A stretch of DNA of 64,000 nucleotides from Acanthaster planci (Eukaryota; Echinodermata; Asteroidea; Valvatida; Acanthasteridae): positions 5,103,831 to 5,167,830 of the forward strand of contig NW_019091362.1 of NCBI RefSeq assembly GCF_001949145.1, written 5' to 3'. Below the pieces are notes generated by a model. That model was given only the letters and a program-made list of their open reading frames with translations, ran no database searches and was not told where the DNA came from. Below are positions 25,501-40,500 of the stretch, one piece after another (within the stretch, counting starts at the first letter, position 1; each line of letters opens with the position of its first letter). Position numbers and translations under genes: made by a program.

Positions 25501-28500
25501 AGAAAACGCGGAGCTCTTAGTTTTAAAACATTAAAACCGTTATGAGTCCGTTCTGATCAGCTCTGAAGGCTGAAGTGGCAGCTGGCTATAGCGGAAAACC
25601 GCTCTTGGATTCCCGGGTGACCTCGGGAAGACACCTGGGTTTACGAGACCCAGATTGGAGCGGTTGCAGCGGGCCGATGTCATGTGTGAAGGAGGTCGCA
25701 CCCTGCCTGGAAATTGATTTCGTATAACTGGATTTGCAGATTACAGAAGGGTAGAGTGGCATTTCGATTTCTATTATTCTTGATCTTCCGAATATCGGCT
25801 TCTTTAACTTGAGAGTGTGCTCCTCTCTGACGGGCATGCGTAAAAATATGGTTTCGTATTTTGTTTTCAAGAAAAAAAGTACATGTAGTTGTAAACTAAA
25901 ATAACTTCCTTGTAACTATATGAACCTTTACCCTAGCTGAAATAGTCTGTTTCATTATCTAGCTTAGACAAGCATTAAAGTAATGCTGTACACTGAAAGG
26001 TACACACATATATGAGCTGTTCTATACCAAGGCTCTTGCGCTGCCCATAAAGGATACAGCCTGAACTCTATCAGCAGGGATATTTCGTCATACGACCGTG
26101 ACATTTTCACTTTGTATATAATTACATAAATTCGCACGGTAAATGCCACGTCATAAAATTGAAAACGTCAGTCATTTTGGGGGCACGCTGATCAAATGAC
26201 CTAACATTCTCAAAGGTTTTAACTGTACAGCAGCCAGGACTCTGCACATAAACCACTGACATGCCAAGCATGCTACCTTATATAAAACAACACGCCAATC
26301 TTGGGGTATTCTTTGATGATGGCCATTAACGAAATCTTCTATACCCAAGACAAAATGTCAAGGATGCAGTATCTGAATGTTTATGATCCAACTGGTCACC
26401 TGATAACTAGGGCAGAGAGAAACTCGCTGCTTGGGAATTCATAGTACCAATGTCCAAGTATCGACTTAAAAATGCTCCTTTGTACTTTATGTTTTCATTT
26501 TTTTTCATTTCTTTGTCAGCTTACCCATAAACCCAAACTCTTTCATATCTTGATTTCAAATGCATATATCATTCAATTCAGTGATTTTAAAAGATCGGAA
26601 AAGGAAACTCGGTGAAATAAAGTAAAATTTGCACGTTCATTTGCTGAAACGACATCGGAAACGAAAAGCTTACTCCTATAGATATAAGAGGTATAATAAC
26701 AAAGTTTGCATGATGACGTCACAACAAATCAGTCGTCGATAAAAAAACACGTAATCCGTCGGCCCACAGCCATTACTGAAACACAATTAAGATCACTGCT
26801 CGTAAGAAACAAAAATGTTTATCGCCTGAAGTGTCGTAAGGAAAAGATTTTCCGTGAAGTTTTACAGTCGAAACCTGATATGCGTTCTTTACTCTCGCAC
26901 ACGTGGCGTATTACAGTGACGTCATGCGACTGGTGTCAGTTATGCTCAATTGAAATATGGTTATGGCCAGCGTTCCTTCCAGTATACCTACAAAATTATG
27001 AGGCGGGCGCCGCAGCCAATGCTGCGATATAAGCCAACGTGATCTTATGATTAATATTGCACACCGCCATCAGGCATCCATGTCTGTTCACACTTTCTCT
27101 ACGAGGACCGACCTTCTCTGAACAGATACAGCACTGAGTGATGACGAGGGCGCACGCTTACCTGGCCAGATGTAATAAATATGGCTTGTCTATACCGCAC
27201 ACAGGCCTCTGGCAAGTCATTCTTATCTCCTGGTATTTGTAAACGTGGGACATGTCCAACTGAAATTAAGGGGTGTGGAAACCATTTTTTCTGCATATAA
27301 AGGTAAAACCTGTCTGTTGACACGGTGTTTTTCGAATTCAAATATACTTACGAATCGGAAAGCAATTAAAACAGCAAATGAGACGTTAAAGGGGAAGAGG
27401 TATAGATGTTATGTAGGTTTGGTATTTTGTAAGTTTCCAAACACTCCCCAAATGGACACGAGCGATTGCTAACTACAGTGCAAAAACGTAAATTGCACTG
27501 TAGAATAACGACGCCTGTTTTTCAAAGCAACGTCTTTCTGTTTACCTCTGCAGTTAAAATAATGTCTGAAACACCATTTGAAGTCAATCAACCGTCAAAT
27601 TTACCGTAACCTTCCTTCAACCTTCGTGTGCTTTCTTGATTGAAAAGCCAGTTCAGGTGAGTGTGATCAGTAACGAAACACTACCACCCCCCCAAAACTA
27701 GGAAAAAACCCGCTTTGTTTATTAAAGCTTCACTTCCAACCTCGTTACCACAAACCATGATCAGTCTTAAATCCAGAATAATGAGGCAGTGCATCCATGC
27801 AGACATGACATTCGTTAGTCACGCAGGCACAGCTAAACCACAAAAAAGATGGTTATGGCATTTCCCTGTTCAAGGGACAAAAATGCCCATTCGATAACTT
27901 TTTTCCTTTTGGAAAAAGTGATTTCAAACTATACAGATGTCTATCAAGGTAAATTGACATGACATACTTTATGAGAACAAATGACGGAATAAAGAAACGA
28001 AGCTTTCAACGACTTTGATAAATCAATAGTTCAATTTTACGCATTCAGTATCGACTCATCTACCATAATGGCCTCGACATAGACTCGATGGATTTGAAAC
28101 AGCCAACCGTATCGTTCATCTACAATGTCATCCTTATCCCATTAAGATCCACTCGTGATTGTAAAATTGACCACAGCATTAATCTGCAAACGGCGAGGTT
28201 ACTTGGAACAATCGGATAAAATGTATATTTCTACAAATCCCACTATGTGTGTGTCTCTGACATAACAACGCTAGTTTTTACTGCAATATTTTACCTCGCA
28301 GATTGTAATGCCTTGGAATAATTACAGTCTCAGACAATTGAACACAGCAGACACTGAGGAAATTTTACCACATAAACTGCAGATTGAAGTTGCGCCTGTG
28401 GGCACCATGTTATATGAAAGAAACTGAATGTATTTCCTTTTATGTCAGTAGCCATTCGAATTCTCTTGGGTGCAAAATATGAAATACAGGCTCAGAAACT

Positions 28501-31500
28501 CAGGAAGAAAGCATTAGATACAATGGCAGGATAACTGAATCGCCCGGTTTTCTTGTATAAACGAAAAAACTAGGAGTAAAATTTTTAAAGCTGATTCTAA
28601 ATCCGTGCGTTAGTTTTGGACGTGCTTCGCTGAAAATGGCAATGATATTGCGCCGTAACTTTCTATCTCTTTAAATTTATTTCCACAATCATAGTTGAGA
28701 TATAGGTACTGTGATACCATGATTCACACATGCATCTAAAAAATGGCAAAACTAGCAAATTAAAGCCTATTCCAAACAGTATGAAAGTATTACTAGTACG
28801 GTAGTATTTGACAGATAAAATAAGGTATCACAAAAATGAGATAAAAAGTTTAAAAGTAAAAAGGTTTTTGCGTCTTGATAAACTGTGGAAAGAATTAACG
28901 TACCATATGTAACTTTCTCGTCCGTCATTAAAAAAAAAACCTCTGTGCCATTGAAGACTTTTGATATCAAGGCCTGGGCTTCAGATGGCACTTGAAACTG
29001 TAAAATGTGCATCGCACCAAAGATTTTCCACGGAGTTCCTCTTGAAAGGGGTTTTGTGTGGTCTGTGCTCTTGCCACGGGTCATTTGAGCCTGCTGAGCC
29101 CGTCGAACCGCACAGCGTCCCTGTAGCTTCACACGAGACCATACCGCCTATTCAGACTCTTTCCCATCACCTGTCTACATCTGCTTATTACATACTCAAT
29201 GCCGATATTCAGCGATGAATTATTCAAGTGTGAGTCTTTGCCATTCGATGGACTAACTCAGCCTCAGGCAGCTGTGTGGCTCGGATCGTCAGCAAAGTGA
29301 CATTGTCACGTGCCAAAAGAAATGACCGACTGTTTTTCTGTGCATGATTTGAGTACCTTGTCGTGTGGACGTGAGATTATGTACTTTTCTCAGTGAAAAC
29401 AGTACCAGAATTCACTGGTCACACAGCTAGTTAAGGGATTTCACCGTCTCATGCACCTCTACAGTAATAACACTATCGTAAATTATCGGTGTTCACGCAG
29501 TCTTCTATAACTGCCCGATTCTGATAAATGTCTGAATAGGTTCTCGGTAATACATATGGATCTCCATGTCAAAGCTATATTTTCGAGGAAAAAAGTACAT
29601 CAAAAACACTGAGTCTGAACATACTGTACCGTACATGTGTCCCAGACAAACTGAAACTTGAGCTTTTCGTCGGGAGACCGATTGACACTGTTCACTCATG
29701 GTTTCCAAGAAAACAAATACATTAGTATGGTCTCATGAAAGAAATGTACGAAATCAATTTGTGTGGCATATGCTACGAAAGAGCAAGTGCTCTGTTCGCG
29801 ACGACGGAATGTTTAGGATAGTTCCATCGCAATTAAAAACGTAGGAATTCCGTCCGTTTTAACGGCCACCTCTGTGACTTTGCTTCTATGTTTAATCGTG
29901 AACAATGAAAAATGGGTTCCCAAATTTGTTGACAGACCCAAATGTTTCACGTCCTAACAGAAGGACAACATGGGAGGTCATCACGGGATTGTAAATATTT
30001 ACTCATTTGGGTGTGAGGGTGGGTGGGTGGGTGGTTGGGGAAGTTGATGGAGGCCCACTTGCAGGCTCATGTTCACAGTGTCTGCAAACACTGCCTAAAA
30101 TTCAGACCACAACGACGGGTCAAAAGGCCTGTTCTATCATTATGTTGTAATATTTTGTAAAGAACTCGTAATATTTATCTATCTTTCTCAGGCCATGTCA
30201 CACCTATTTTTGCAGACATTTCATCGTTTAGGAACGATGCTTTAGCCCCGTCTCCATTGGTCCAACGATATATGCGTGCAGGTATCGGTAGGTTAACATA
30301 GAGAAACGGGTACATTTTGTTCTTGTTAATAAGCATACAGCCATGTAGTTTCTTTTCCATTTTAACTGTTCAAGAATAGCTTAATGACATAAACTGTTTT
30401 TTGGAAAAATCGACGATTCATGGGTTTATTGCTTGCTTGACAGACGAGCCGATTACACAATGCTGACACCATGATCCACTGGTTAACCTGCCCATTTTTT
30501 AAAAACCCTAAACAGAAATTTTATTGACCCGCCGCTGCGGCACAAATTATGGATCATGTCGATATCTGAATTGACATATTATGATTAGTTTCGGACCAAT
30601 TACTGCTTTACTGCGCTGGCCCCCGCAAAATCAATACGTGATTCCGGTGACTAACTAAAGTGGCAGTAAATCGTGTGGCACTTTTCTTCTCCCTGTGCAG
30701 GAAACAGTTAACATCAAAAAGTAGGGACGCTGACATTTAAGTTTCTACGTGCAGATTTGTAAAGGTCAGCAAGATTTCTTAAATTTACTTTGAGTAACTA
30801 TTAGATGTGATGAGACGAAAATTGCCGGTTGGCCGTATAACATTTGTTATACCAGTATCGGATTTAGACAAAGATCATCCCGAACCGCAGAGCATGGTAA
30901 ACGACATAAGCGCTCATATTATGGTGAAATATTTAAGAATTATGAACTGTGATACCAGTTTATTCTCTTGTGGAGTTTTAATTAAGTGAACACCGCTTGA
31001 AGGATCAGCCCAGGCCCCGGCTTTTCGAGCACTGAACAACGACCGGAAGGCTGGTACATTTTCTTCAGAAGTTGATGTCCCACTTGTTCATACCCTAAGG
31101 GATTGCCTGCCTTGTGTACCGATATGGCTTAAGCATTTCTTTGAGCCGCGTTTAAATGGAAACGAAACTTTAATTTCTTTGCTGGGACCCTAATTAAAAA
31201 GTAATTGGCGAGGGGAATCTGCGTAACGACATTATATGATCTCGATTTGGATCGTAGTGCGTGCTCGTATGTCTCCCTGGTGTGTCGTCGACAGAAGTAA
31301 AAATTAACACTGTTGAAATTAAACGTCAGTGGAAGCCGACATCTTTTCCTCACGACCCCACAAGAACATACCACAGCTGCTATCAGTACCGAGATTCTGT
31401 AGAAATCTCGCAGACAGGTCCCGAGGTCGCATAGCGGTGGGATTGCAATTGTAGGATCCTAATGTAGTCACGTAGTACACAAAGATAGCATCTCCAGACT

Positions 31501-34500
31501 GAGACCCTTGAATAAATCTTGTTCTCACTTTCATACAAACAAATTGCTCCCTCAAAAGGGTGTTGTATGCAGACAGCTTTTTTCGATTGGCTTTGAACGT
31601 ACACCGGTCCACTAGTAGCAATTTCAAAAAGATGGTATTTATTATTTACTGGAATGTTTTTGAAGCTACCACGGTACCCAAAACTACAAACCACAGCTAT
31701 AACGTGCCCTAGTTGTGATTATTGCCAAATTACCGGTACCCGTCAAATTGTTGTAAAGTCGAAATGTTGTAGTAAAACTGGAGTAAATATTCAAGTACCA
31801 AGAAATCCAACATGCAATTGTGACTTTATTATTCGTCCTTTGAGCACGAACTGTGAACCGGCCACATTTTACTTTTAATTGTAATGGTTTGAGAATTCAA
31901 GTTGGCTTCGGTACGGTAAGATTCCTCATTCCACTTGGAAATTATATTTTGCATAAATAATTACACATAGCAACACGAGACTGTGTCAAAGTTCTGCATG
32001 AGTTAGGATAGTCATCTTGGAATGAGTACAAAATCACTTTGAAATAGAATATGAAACCGAATGGCGTGTCTAACTACACGCGATGATGCATCTCAGCAAC
32101 CAGGCTTCTGACACATGCAGATTGCATAAGCTGTTCAACCTTACTCGTAGGCAAACTCTACTCGCGTCGTCGCATCCGTAACGAAATCATGTCCTGATAT
32201 ACAAACGAGCAAAGTTTCTCAAAAATATCTTATTTTAATTAACATCTGCTTGCATTCTGCGGTCGAAAACTGGAATGTTGACTCTATAATACCGTTGAAA
32301 AATCTAGTCAGAAAAGCACCTGATTCTCTATAACTGAAACACACAGTAAACGTATAGAATCACTTTAATTGAAATGCAAACATTTTCAGGGAAGATCAGC
32401 TGTTTTCTGTGTGTTAGTGTTAAATATTTAAACATGTACACCTTCTTTCAAAGTTGTAAGCAGGTGGTAGCATTTGTTTGACTACTGCGAAATCCAATCC
32501 CTATCAGGGAGCTCTGCAGTCGATTGTGCTCCTTGTTTGCCGTAACCGGTTGAAGATTCGAGCTCCTTGGTGGGTTGATTACTTTAAAAACAAAGTGAAT
32601 TTGCAAAATTTTTTGTGTAAGATTTTTTGCTTACCAAGACACTGTATATTCTTAAAGTATAGGTTATGTAACGACCCTAGTAATATACCTGGTCTCACAT
32701 TCCCACACGGAACACATGTATTGATTAAGTGCCGAATAAGGAGCCAGTCTCAGCTATTTTACAATGTCAAATAGAATTAGACAACATGTGATTCGGTAAT
32801 GTTTTGTATCACTTATAACGTCACTTTAAGTTGGCCTAGTTACTGATTCCGCAAGTAATTGCTAAATAGCTTAAACTCAGCTAACGTCGCCAGTCTTGAA
32901 TAAACTTCAATAAAACTTTAATACCTCACGTGTGAGATCATTCCTTTACCATTTCAACCTTCATTCGGCATGCACTACGTGAAATAAACTGGTATGAGGT
33001 TGGCAACAAGACTACCGTGTAAAGTTACTGTTTGTGCACTGTATTGTTACTGTACTAGCTAAACACATCCCTGAAGCTTTCTCAACTCCTTGGGGACATT
33101 AAACACAATAAAAAAACTCTGTCCTCTCAGATGCCAATTTACTCTTAGGTGGAGAGAAGCATAGAAGGGTAGATAAACGCCCAATCACAGCATCTGACCA
33201 GCTGCCGGACTTTAGCCCCGTAATACGTAATACGCAGGACTGTTTCAGAGGCCTCAGACGTGCATATTTATAGAACGTTCAGTGGTCAGCAAAACTGATT
33301 AATACAAAAATTCTACTAAAAACTGATTGAAAACAATTATTCAGTTTTCTCTGATCTTAAATTATAACAATGGTCACTTTAGATCGGCGACCGTTAGGCA
33401 ACCTCTGGCCTGGTACCCAGGACATCAGGTAAAATCAAACTGTGAACGGTGAACAGTTTCGTATCAAGCTTGGCCAATGCTAGACACCCCAACCTTCATG
33501 CCTTGTTCCATCCTGGGTACAGGCTAAGCAATTGCACCGATCAGTGTATTTGATTTCCGTGTGTTACCCTTGCAGAAGTAATTAAATCACACTTATCGTG
33601 ATGGACTGAAGGGGAGAAACATTCCATTTTGGCCGGGCTAGTGTCGGGGATGTTAAAATAGCTTGCCTCGGGAGTCATAACCGGACTTCTTTGAAGAGGG
33701 TTTAATGACGGCAAACGAAGCCCACACTGTTTGCTCGCTTGAAGCCGAATTTTGCTTCAGCAAATTTGCCAAGAAACTCCCCTTCATCCTTTTATTTTGA
33801 ATGAGTGGACTGACTGTATGTCACCGAAAACACTCAACTGAATGTGCTAAAAATTGAGTAAGGACCGATCTGCCCACAGCCATCTTGACGAATGGGTTTT
33901 TCCCTCACAATCTTACTTGTTATGATATCTGGCGTATATTTAATACGCTACAACATTTTGGATGAACGTAATGTTTCTCAGCCCAATTTACCACAGACAG
34001 GTTAATATTTATTGTGCCCAGAAGTCACTGATCATTTGTTGAAGCAAAAAAATTACACGTAATTACACTGATATATTTTCATTTATGGGACAGTAGTTTG
34101 GCCAAAAATTACAGCTTGGGGGCTAACATCAAGTAAAATGATTATGAGTAATTCGCAAATTAGCAGCAACATGAAGCGGCAACGTAGTTGATGGAATGAC
34201 GGCTAAATAGTAGGCCTACTTTACCTATATTATACAATAAAATATACAAAAGACACACATATACAAGATATTTGACATTACGATATAAATCACGATATAA
34301 ATGTGATAGATTAAACATAAGCCTAACAGAATTTATTTTTCTATTACTCTTGCTTATTTCAAAACTCCTGATGCGTTTTCAGCCCATTTTTATAATAAAT
34401 AATACGTGTCAATGAAACTCGCTTTAGATTAGTCACTTCAGAGCACAATCACATTCTCTTGGTTGATTAAGAAAAGAAGAACAATGTGTAACAGTAGTTT

Positions 34501-37500
34501 TACGGCGTTCTGTTACAGCACAAAAAAATTATTATTTAGTAAGAAGATGTGTCAAATATAACACATTTTGTCTTTTAATTTAAACTAGCTCTGGTAACCA
34601 GTATATTTAGTAGGTTGAATACAAGATTCCTAAATGAATTCCCCGTCAATAAACTGTGCAAAGGGATTAACACCACGGCACACGCACCGTTGGCTTTACA
34701 GTAAAATAATGGATTACAGAGTGCATAAGGGTATTTGATTTGTGTCAGACTCGATTAGCATCAGCAGTTCCGCTGCATATCCGAAGTGGCCCTTGCCGCC
34801 AACGATCAACGAAGTGGTTTTTGCATCATTTTGTATTGTGCCACTGCCGAAGATGTACCACGGTGACGCTATACATTTACAGCTCGAAATATCGTGTCCT
34901 TTAATAGAACGTACCAACATGTACAGTAGGATGCCTTGCATTGTGATGGCATATTTTGCCCATTTTGCTGATAGGAGTTTCCTTGTACGTTCACCCTTTA
35001 GTTGGACTTCCCTTTTTTGTCAATAGTCCTTGTCTTTTCTTTCACATGCACTGATATTACTATGTTGCAACATGCATATGTGGGCTGAAGAACTTATGAC
35101 AGACCTTTCAGAAACAATCAGCACGATCCATTTCTAGAAGAGCTAGTGTGTGGCTTGTATTGGTTTCTATATCCCAACTATTATATGAAACGACTCAAAT
35201 GTAAAGCAGGGCTGGGGTCACCGGCAAACCCACTGACCCCAATATACAACAAATTTGCTGTATTGTCATCAAACACGATAAAGGCTGCGACGACTCTAAC
35301 GTACGTAGGGTGTAGCCCTACGAAAGCACTATAAATAGATCTAGCCTATATAGTGGAAAACTTGAAAGACTACGTCGGCAACTTCTCAGCTTAAGGCCCA
35401 CAGATGTAAAAACGTTAATGAAGGGGGCTATTAACATCCTGATGCACGTCGTCTAAAAATGACCCTTTCCGGATCACAGGAAAACTATACCAGTAATGGC
35501 TTTAATTGAGTCAGACTCGTCTACGCCCTTGGTTGTATTTTGCCCACACCAACCATCTGGTGCATTGGGAATACAGCTTGGTCTTGGTTAGGTTCAGTAT
35601 TGATTACGTGTATAAATTCAATGCAGGACCCCGTGTCACTTTGCACCTCTGTAGTTTTGTCATCTCTGTACACTTCACTTGTTTGTCGTCTCGCTTGACT
35701 TTTGTGTCGTACAGCACAGTTTGTTCGACAGACCTTCTTACCACATTGCATCGTCGAAGAACATTGTGCTACCAACGGTTCTTTGATTGTTCTGTAATGC
35801 TGAAGGTCTACGTGCAATATTCAACATTTCATTTCTGATCCATCTTTTAGCACGGATGCATTACCCCCTTCGTTTTGAGAATACCAACTTCTTAACGCTG
35901 ACGTGCGGTTAACTTTATGTTCAGTCATAGGCAAGGAATCGCCCTTGTATTCCATCATACAGTCGTCTAGCTATATATTGTTTAAGCTGACCCCCCTCAT
36001 ATCATTCATTGTATTCTTTTGTCAGGGAAAAAAATCAGCTACTTGTATTCCATTACCCTTTTGGAGTCATGTCTCAGATCGACATAATGCATTTGTGACT
36101 GGGCCGTGCGCAGTTGCACACATGAGGGTTGGGTGGGCGGGGGGGTGGAAACAATGTGACATTGTCATCGGTGTCATTTAGACAACCCAAAATTGAATTA
36201 AGTTTTGTAGGGTCCGCATATTCCAATGAAACCTGCTGTGGTATTAGCCTAATACACGACGTGTAAACTGAAGATATTTGGCGCCTCAAATCTACACCAA
36301 CTCAAACGGCCAACTGGGATTGTTGAAACGTCATTCAAATTAAAAAAAATAACATCTTAATATCAGCTCAGCTTGTAATCTGTTCGTTTAACCTGACAAT
36401 AAGGTATCATCGAGCTGCCTTTTTTACATCCTCTCTCTATTTATTGACTCCAAGGAGGCGATAAGATTTTTAAAATTTGTACTGAAGGAATGATCATATT
36501 GCCCTTGTCCCTATCCAAAACCGAGGTAGGGTGGGTGTGTATCACAACATCCCCTGGAATTCACACCAATGCCGAGAACTACATTTTAAAGTGATAACTA
36601 ACTTCTTTGGACATTCAGTACACCAACACACCTGAGCAATTACATAACACTTAATACACATTACTTAAAGAGCAACTCAAAGGAAAAAAAATGTTTTCTC
36701 TGATTTTATCTGTTCAAATAAATCTGGAAGCATCAAAATTGAACGCAGTGTCGTTTGTCTTCAGAGCTCAACTAAAACAAGTTAAAAAGATTGTTTTATT
36801 TTCATACAAAGATGCAAATTCTGAACATGCTGAATGTAGATTGCATTGTTCTGAGAAAATGAGAGGAACCATTGCCCTGTTTTCGTAGTGGATAAACCGT
36901 TGTGCATGCCAAACAGTGGCTACAAACAATGGCTACATGCATTGTTTACATGCACAAGGGTTTATCCACTACGAACACAGGGCGAGGGTTCCCCTCAGTT
37001 TCTCTGTTTTCTCAGAACTATGCAATCTACATTCAGCATGTTCAGAATTCGAATCTTGGCATGAATATAAAAAGGTCCTTTTTTGTTTGTTATAGTTGAG
37101 CTCTGACGACAAATGACACCGCCGTCGATTTGGATCCTTCCATATTTATTTTAACAGATAAAATCAGAGGAAACATGTTTTCCTTTGGGTTGCTCTTTAA
37201 TGCCTTAGAAAATATTACGGTATATCTTTTTAAAATGAAATGGATAAAACCATTGGAAATTAAAGCAAATAAAAAATCCTGCGATTAAATGTAGAATGTG
37301 GTCTTGTTTGTTGATTATAAGGGGATTAAAAGCCATAATCCTCTCTGCTTTTTATTGACTTTCTACTGGGTTCTGTGTCGTATCGCTTTTCCTGTGACAA
37401 ATTCAATAGGGTTTTTCAAGCAGCTGGCTTGATTAGTTGGTATAACTAGTATATGTGAACGGAGATAAAATTTTGCCTGTACCTAAAACTTTGTTTGATA

Positions 37501-40500
37501 AGACTTGGTTACTAAAATGATCAAGGGAAAGGCATATTATATCAACGATTAGATGAACTGTCGCCTTGCCTGAAGGCGCGTTGCTGTATGTCAGCGAACG
37601 GGAGTAGATGCTGCTGAGAGATTTGATTTCAAGAACTCCGTTTAAGGACACTATTGATAATAGATTTGTATGCAGTGCTTACAAGCCGTGTTATCAATAA
37701 AGTATCGAGAAGTCAGCTACCATGGCAGCTAAAGATCTTTACAGAAGTGAGTCACAAAGTCCACGTGTCAGAATATCAGTTCATTGAAGATTATTTGAGG
37801 CACTGCTACTGGCTTGCCAGAGCAAACCTGCCAATATTAATCCCTAGATCATTACAGCGCTACGTTGTAGTAGAGCAAGCAATACTTATTTCTGCATGGA
37901 CACGATCTGTTTTACTTGTCTTAATTGAAACAAGCTGTATATCCTTTTAACAAATGGACGATCTAAACAAATACAAGAACCAGACAATTTTTCTTTTTTT
38001 GATTGGAAAACAATACTTGGTTCCATCAGAGCTTCTTTTGTACCTGAGCTAATATGACCTATGTTGTACCGGAGCTGAAAATTAAGGAAGTGGATGAGGG
38101 AGTTTCCAAAGAGAAAAAAAAGATAAACAAAACAAAACAAAAACAACCAATATAAATTCGCCAAAAAGTAATAATAATAAATAGAAATAAAAATGAACCA
38201 ACATCTTCGGGCTGTAGACTGTAGCTACCCTGAAATTTCTTGTATAGTTCAGGTATTTTTTTTTTAATTTGGACAACATAGTATCAAAATGTATTGGAAT
38301 AACCATGCATACTTTTGTTTCGAACTTTTGGTTTGTTAGTATCCAGCTGTACGTTTAAAACCTCGCTTTAGTGTAGATCCCACACACTAACAGTGACGTC
38401 ATACAGGAATGACAGAACCAACTGTTTGTAAACGTTTTTGATCTATGTTTTCCAACGGACCGAATGTCCCGTGAATTCTATCACTGGACAAAAAATCTTC
38501 TCTGTAGCTGACTGATAATCTCGTGAACAACATCTTCATCTTGAGTTGGATCTTAATATGATTACCGGCAATGTCCCCTAAGGGTGAATCCATACGGCCC
38601 TTGTCTCTTGTTCCGTTACGCCTGGGTTGCTCTGTGTCATCTGTCGGACAGATACTATGAGATTATTGCAGAGTTATAATCTCAAGCTTGAAAAAAATGA
38701 AGGAGTTAAATTCTTTTTTCATCTCGAGATTATAAACGGGGTACGAAACCAGAACATACGGCCGGGCCTTCAGCAAAGACTACGTTGTGGCGCTATTGTT
38801 TTAACTGTATATTGAATTTTCCGCATGCATGTGACTCTCAACCTACAGACATCGCTGCCGGTAACATTCTTATGTACTACCAAGTTCAAATTCGACGTGT
38901 CTGAAATTATTTTAGTATGATGTGCATTCCGGTGAATTGACATCTGGAATTGTTTTCATTTTCTTTATAATCCTTGTTTTGAGGCGGACAATATTTGTTG
39001 GCAATTTATTTGCTACATTTCATGTGTTGATGTTTTCCCCCACTTTAAGACCCACACTGCAGATGGGCTTGTTATAACTAGCAACATTTTATTTGAGGTA
39101 TAACTGCGAGGATGATAGGCTTCTACCCCCTTCAAGCCTCACTTTTCAGCACTGGATGCAATCTTAACTACACAACTGTTTCTAGCGAGGGGGGAACTTG
39201 CCAGATACACACTGTCATTCAACGTAAACCCCCTAAGTGGACAGTCGAAAATGACACGGCTACACATGAGCATCATCGGTCGAATCTGCCGGGTTGGACT
39301 GCTGTAATTACATAAAATGAAGTGGGGAGAAGGCCAGACATGAGTAGCGATTTCCCAGCAATTCTGACCTGGCTTCCTATTCACCTGTCGACTACCGACA
39401 GCAACACTCTAGGAAGTTGAAGCAAACATTTTTTTTAACATTGCAAACGGCTTAACTATGGTGCTGCTGAAAAACTTGGGCCCTGATTCAAAAATCATTT
39501 CTAACAATTTCCCAGAGCTGTTCTACTGCGCTCTCCAAGTGTACTGGCCAAAATGACCTTGACTTTTTCCAACGCAGACTGTATTTACCATGGCCGGTAT
39601 AAAAATCGTGATCATAATTACCACGGCCTCACTTTGTGCAAGTTTGCATCTGACGAGTATTCCTTTTCTGACATGGTTTAGTCTTACTTTCAATCATTTT
39701 GAAATCGAAAGCTCAGTTGCTCTTCTCAAGACATACATTTTGGTGAGCTCCAAATTAGCATTCATATCATAAGCTTACTCCCGAAAAAGGGGACCGGTAG
39801 CAATTTCTCACTTAAAGTTTGTAATCAACCATTCTAAAAACACATTTCTACATTATTGTTATGGTGACTATTTGATTCATCAGCAGCACAAATTTGCTTT
39901 ATTTAATCAACGTCTGCACTAGCTGGGAATGACGTTCATCAAATTGACGAGACACAACGTCCTACTCAGAGCAACGCACTCTCAAATGTTTTAGTTTTCT
40001 CGAACTTGTTCTGAATCATGCCATGAGGCAACTAAAGAAATGCTACCAATAATTCTTTTGTCCGTTTGTCACATGCAAAAACAAAGATTACTTCACGTAA
40101 GTTTGTTTGTGCAGAGAAAATACCCAGTTATTGTCTAATGACGTAGTTCTCACGACTTGCACTTTGCTACAGGTAGTTCGTATACTCTTACATAGTTTTC
40201 CCTTACATTCACTGCCCGCTACCGGTCCCCACATTCAAACCCCGAGGGACAATAAATACATATGCGACAAAGATTCACACACACCTAATGTATTCTCTAG
40301 GCCCTATGAGGCATGTTCTGAACTGCTCATGCGCCAAAATCCGCCTTTTGATCATGCGGGGAGATTGATGATTTGGTGTTAAATGCCACTGCCAAACTTG
40401 AGTGCATTTGTCATCGCGTCGTGTTTGAATATTCCCACATACTGTAAACAAAGCTGGGAATTATCTATTCCACAGTACCAATTTCAATCTATTTTGGAAG

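Larger units (their letters stand above)
16506..30016. other. Intron 1 segment without recognised genes
   Basis: Mostly unrecognised AT-rich sequence. Landmarks are a near-palindromic C/G-rich repeat end at 21512-21562, AATGCTCAAG repeats at 24747-24820, an A-rich tract with an AACCA pentamer array at 25090-25152, and two CRE palindromes at 26714 and 26917. No protein family is recognised in any open frame here. Confidence 0.5.

Noticed and set aside
36691-36888. 65-codon open frame
   Set aside because: Lies entirely inside the left arm of the foldback element.
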